Assembly: GCA_946479405.1 (NCBI GenBank)
Contig: CAMLGD010000196.1
Coordinates: forward strand, 1 to 6,059
Direction of reading: 5' to 3'
DNA from: an uncultured Vogesella sp.
GTDB taxonomy: Bacteria > Pseudomonadota > Gammaproteobacteria > Burkholderiales > Chromobacteriaceae
DNA: 6,059 bases
The position numbers were made by a program, and so were the translations under genes. Shown piece by piece: positions 4,408-6,059 of the stretch; the first letter of the stretch is position 1, and every line of letters begins with the position of its first letter. Below the pieces are notes generated by a model. It saw only the letters and a list, made by a program, of their open reading frames with translations. It did not search any database and had not been told where the DNA came from.

Positions 4408-5565
4408 ATGAAGCACCGCCTGCATGCCCTGGCCTGCGCCGCCGTTTGTAGCAGCATGGTTGCCACCCCGCTGTTGGCCGCACCGCCCACCGCGCTTGGC
4501 AAACCGGAAGGCAAACTCAACATCATCGCGTGGCCCGGCTATATCGAGCGCGGCGAAACCGACAAGAACTACGACTGGGTGACCCAGTTCGAGAAAAGCT
4601 CCGGCTGCCAGGTCAGCGTGAAAACCGCCGCCACCTCGGACGAGATGGTGTCGCTGATGAACTCGCCCAACTACGACCTGGTCACCGCCTCCGGTGACGC
4701 CTCGCTGCGCCTGATCTACGGCAAGAAGGTGCAGGAGATCAACCCGGCGCTGATCCCCAGCTGGAACACGCTGGACCCGCGGGTGAAGAACGGCAGCTGG
4801 TACACGGTGGGCGGCAAGGTGTACGGCACACCGTACCAGTGGGGCGCCAACTTCCTGATGTACAACACCAAGCTCTACCCGGCAGCGCCTACCAGCTGGT
4901 CGGTGGTGTTCGAGCCGGGCAAGCTCGCCAACGGCCAGGCCAACAAGGGCAAGGTGCAGGCCTACGACGGCGCCATCTACATTGCCGATGCCGCGCTGTA
5001 CCTGATGAGCAAGAACCCCAAGCTGGGCATCAAGGACCCGTACGAGCTGAACGAAGCGCAGTACGCCGAGGTGCTGAAGCTGCTGCGCCAGCAAAAGCAG
5101 CTCACCCACCGCTACTGGCATGACGTCACCGTGCAGATGAACGACTTCAAGAAGGAAGGCGTCGCCGCTTCCAGTGCCTGGGGTTACACCATCAACACCC
5201 TGCAGGCGGAAAACTTCCCGGTGGAAGGCGTGATTCCGAAAGAAGGTGCCACCGGCTGGGCCGACACCACCATGCTGCACGCCAAGGCGCAGCACCCGGT
5301 GTGCGCCTACAAGTGGATGGAGTGGTCGCTGAACAAGAACCTGCAGTCCAGCCTGGCGGAGTGGTTCGGCTCCAACCCGGTGGTGGCCGACGCCTGCAAG
5401 ACCAAGGCGCCGGGCGGCAGCGATTTCTGCAAGAGCAACGGCTTTGACCGCTTTGCGCAGATCCGCTTCTGGAAAACCCCGGTGGCCAAGTGCGCCAGCC
5501 AGGGCAGCTGCGTGCCGTACAGCCGCTGGACCAGCGACTACATCGCCATCATGGGTGGCCGCTGA
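4408..5565 (+). CDS. ydcS: YdcS-type periplasmic binding protein of a putative polyamine ABC importer
   Basis: This 385-residue extracytoplasmic solute-binding protein belongs to the spermidine/putrescine-binding group and closely resembles E. coli YdcS. Shared stretches I recognise include KPEGKLNIIAWPGYIERG (32-49), DYDWVTQFEK-like DWVTQFEK (56-63), VKTAATSDEMVSLM (71-84), DLVTASGDASLRLI (90-103), VQAYDGAIYIADAAL (183-197), HRYWHD (234-239), TGWADTTMLH (282-291) and the end YSRWTSDYIAIMGGR (371-385). Residues 1-24 form a Sec signal peptide, with cleavage likely after PLLA. ATG 4408 is preferred over the adjacent GTG 4405 because it is 7 bases from AAAGGAG. In E. coli ydcS heads ydcSTUV, and its product has also been reported to have polyhydroxybutyrate synthase activity. 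The mature protein has six cysteines (67, 299, 330, 341, 362, 368), which suggests disulfides. The natural ligand is unproven; putrescine or a related amine is the best guess. Confidence 0.95.
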   Translation: MKHRLHALACAAVCSSMVATPLLAAPPTALGKPEGKLNIIAWPGYIERGETDKNYDWVTQFEKSSGCQVSVKTAATSDEMVSLMNSPNYDLVTASGDASLRLIYGKKVQEINPALIPSWNTLDPRVKNGSWYTVGGKVYGTPYQWGANFLMYNTKLYPAAPTSWSVVFEPGKLANGQANKGKVQAYDGAIYIADAALYLMSKNPKLGIKDPYELNEAQYAEVLKLLRQQKQLTHRYWHDVTVQMNDFKKEGVAASSAWGYTINTLQAENFPVEGVIPKEGATGWADTTMLHAKAQHPVCAYKWMEWSLNKNLQSSLAEWFGSNPVVADACKTKAPGGSDFCKSNGFDRFAQIRFWKTPVAKCASQGSCVPYSRWTSDYIAIMGGR

Positions 5566-5576
5566 GCCTGCCGGCC

Positions 5577-5610
5577 GGGTTGTGCCGCCAGCTTGAGTTG
5601 CGGCCAACCC
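5577..5610 (+). repeat. First intercistronic hairpin after ydcS
   Basis: GGGTTG (5577-5582) plus GCCGC (5584-5588), with T5583 bulged, pair with GCGGC (5600-5604) and CAACCC (5605-5610). The loop is 11 bases (5589-5599). It begins 11 bases after the ydcS stop. No T-run follows, so it is not an efficient intrinsic terminator. It probably blocks 3' exonucleases on the ydcS end of the mRNA. Confidence 0.6.
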
Positions 5611-5633
5611 CTGCCCCACGTTTCAACCGAGCA

Positions 5634-5667
5634 CCGCCATGTCCCGCTGAGGGGCGGGATGTGGCGG
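5634..5667 (+). repeat. Second, stronger intercistronic hairpin between ydcS and ydcT
   Basis: CCGCCATGTCCCGC (5634-5647) pairs with GCGGGATGTGGCGG (5654-5667) over 14 base pairs, including two G-U pairs, around the six-base loop TGAGGG. The G-U pairs make the RNA hairpin of the plus strand more stable than that of the minus strand. No T-tract follows. A role in stabilising the upstream ydcS message, or in partial attenuation, is inferred. Confidence 0.65.
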
Positions 5668-5688
5668 CGGCTCACCTGCTGTAGCGCT

Positions 5689-5728
5689 TGCCCGCCGGGC
5701 AGCCCGCCTTGCGCGCTGTTGCCGCGCA
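5689..5728 (+). repeat. Two small hairpins just upstream of the ydcT ribosome binding site
   Basis: TGCCC (5689-5693) pairs with GGGCA (5697-5701) around GCC, and TGCGCG (5710-5715) pairs with CGCGCA (5723-5728) around CTGTTGC. The second ends two bases before GGAG (5731-5734). They may limit ribosome access to ydcT, but such short GC-rich dyads are also expected by chance here. Confidence 0.3.
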
Positions 5729-5740
5729 TTGGAGCACATC

Positions 5741-6059
5741 ATGTCTATTGCCGTTCAATTTCAACAGGTTAGCCGCCACTACGACAGTGTGCGCGCGGTT
5801 GACGACATCAGCCTCGACATTGCCGAGGGCGAATTCTTCTCCATGCTGGGCCCGTCCGGCTCCGGCAAGACTACCAGCCTGCGCCTGATCGCCGGTTTCG
5901 AGCAGCCCAGCCAGGGGTCGATCCGCATCTTCGGCCAGGAAGCCGCCGGCCTGCCGCCCAATCTGCGCGCGGTGAATACCGTGTTCCAGGATTACGCGCT
6001 GTTTCCGCACATGAACGTGCTGGACAACGTCGCCTACGGGCTGATGCTCAAGGGCGTGA
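5741..6059 (+). CDS. ydcT: YdcT-type ABC transporter ATPase (N-terminal 106 codons, runs off the window)
   Basis: This is the cytoplasmic ATPase that powers the importer fed by YdcS. The 106 visible residues show the polyamine-type ABC ATPase start VQFQQVSRHY (5-14), Walker A GPSGSGKTT (37-45) with Lys43, LRLIAGFEQPSQGSI (47-61) and the Q-loop region VNTVFQDYALFPHM (78-91, Gln83), then LDNVAYGLMLKGV (94-106). The FFSMLGPSGSGKTT and NTVFQDYALFPHM stretches match E. coli YdcT closely. The signature motif, Walker B and the C-terminal regulatory domain lie outside. The ATG at 5741 has GGAG (5731-5734) 6 bases before it. A 175-base gap with hairpins separates it from ydcS, an unusually large gap inside an ABC operon. 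Genes for two permeases (ydcU, ydcV) are expected next but are not seen. Confidence 0.95.
   Translation, partial: MSIAVQFQQVSRHYDSVRAVDDISLDIAEGEFFSMLGPSGSGKTTSLRLIAGFEQPSQGSIRIFGQEAAGLPPNLRAVNTVFQDYALFPHMNVLDNVAYGLMLKGV

Noticed and set aside
4337..4408. 23-codon upstream reading frame whose TGA overlaps the ydcS ATG (TGATG)
   Set aside because: The overlap looks like translational coupling, but both possible ATGs (4337, 4352) lie before the predicted transcription start near 4360 and there is no clear ribosome binding site. It would need revisiting if the transcript starts further upstream.
4408..4450. Lipoprotein signal in YdcS (Cys10 or Cys14)
   Set aside because: The residues before the cysteines (ALAC, AAVC) fit a lipobox poorly and no hydrophobic core precedes them. 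A normal Sec signal peptide with cleavage after PLLA fits better.
3208..5619. Open minus-strand frame of about 800 codons running opposite the LysR gene, the regulatory region and ydcS
   Set aside because: Both plus-strand genes have unmistakable family motifs and good ribosome binding sites. The reverse frame gives a low-complexity His/Gln/Arg/Gly-rich translation without recognisable domains, as expected opposite GC-rich genes.
1..6059. Mobile elements, CRISPR arrays, toxin-antitoxin or defence genes, tRNA or rRNA genes
   Set aside because: None of their hallmarks (transposase motifs, long terminal inverted repeats, regularly spaced repeats, cloverleaf or rRNA sequences) was found on either strand.

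Overview
The window is GC-rich, densely packed chromosomal DNA, most likely from a betaproteobacterium. The family of the Chromobacteriaceae (Chromobacterium, Vogesella, Aquitalea and relatives) is my best guess from codon use and gene style. That guess rests on recognition only, without a database search. There is no phage, insertion sequence, CRISPR array, tRNA or rRNA. Most of the window is ordinary core and accessory metabolism, and I did not find a convincing new multi-gene system.

Layout. On the minus strand, 1-85 is the first 28 codons of thiC, preceded by a complete TPP riboswitch (about 200-321) and a hairpin that can hide the thiC ribosome binding site (94-121). Divergently, on the plus strand, come a protein-L-isoaspartate methyltransferase-like gene (474-1133) and a single-domain rhodanese (1136-1462). 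These two are separated by 2 bases and closed by a strong intrinsic terminator (1481-1511). Next are ung (uracil-DNA glycosylase, 1574-2293) and a TSUP (TauE/SafE) membrane permease (2382-3128). A LysR-type regulator follows (3223-4128). After a 279-base AT-richer regulatory region comes ydcS (4408-5565), the periplasmic binding protein of a YdcSTUV-type ABC importer. The window ends in ydcT (from 5741), its ATPase.

How the parts work together. thiC is feedback-controlled by thiamine pyrophosphate through the riboswitch. The methyltransferase-like protein and the rhodanese form a translationally tight pair. ung and the permease look like independent housekeeping and transport genes. The LysR gene probably controls the ydcS-ydcT operon: the region between them has a perfect TTGCG-N3-CGCAA dyad of LysR-box form, a degenerate second copy and a good sigma70-like promoter. 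The 175 bases between ydcS and ydcT carry two strong hairpins without T-tracts, a design that would let the binding protein be made in excess over the ATPase and permeases.

The observations most worth a second look are the methyltransferase-like protein's loss of the Ser-containing motif of true isoaspartyl methyltransferases, the ydcS-ydcT intercistronic hairpins, and the paired dyads in the presumed LysR operator.
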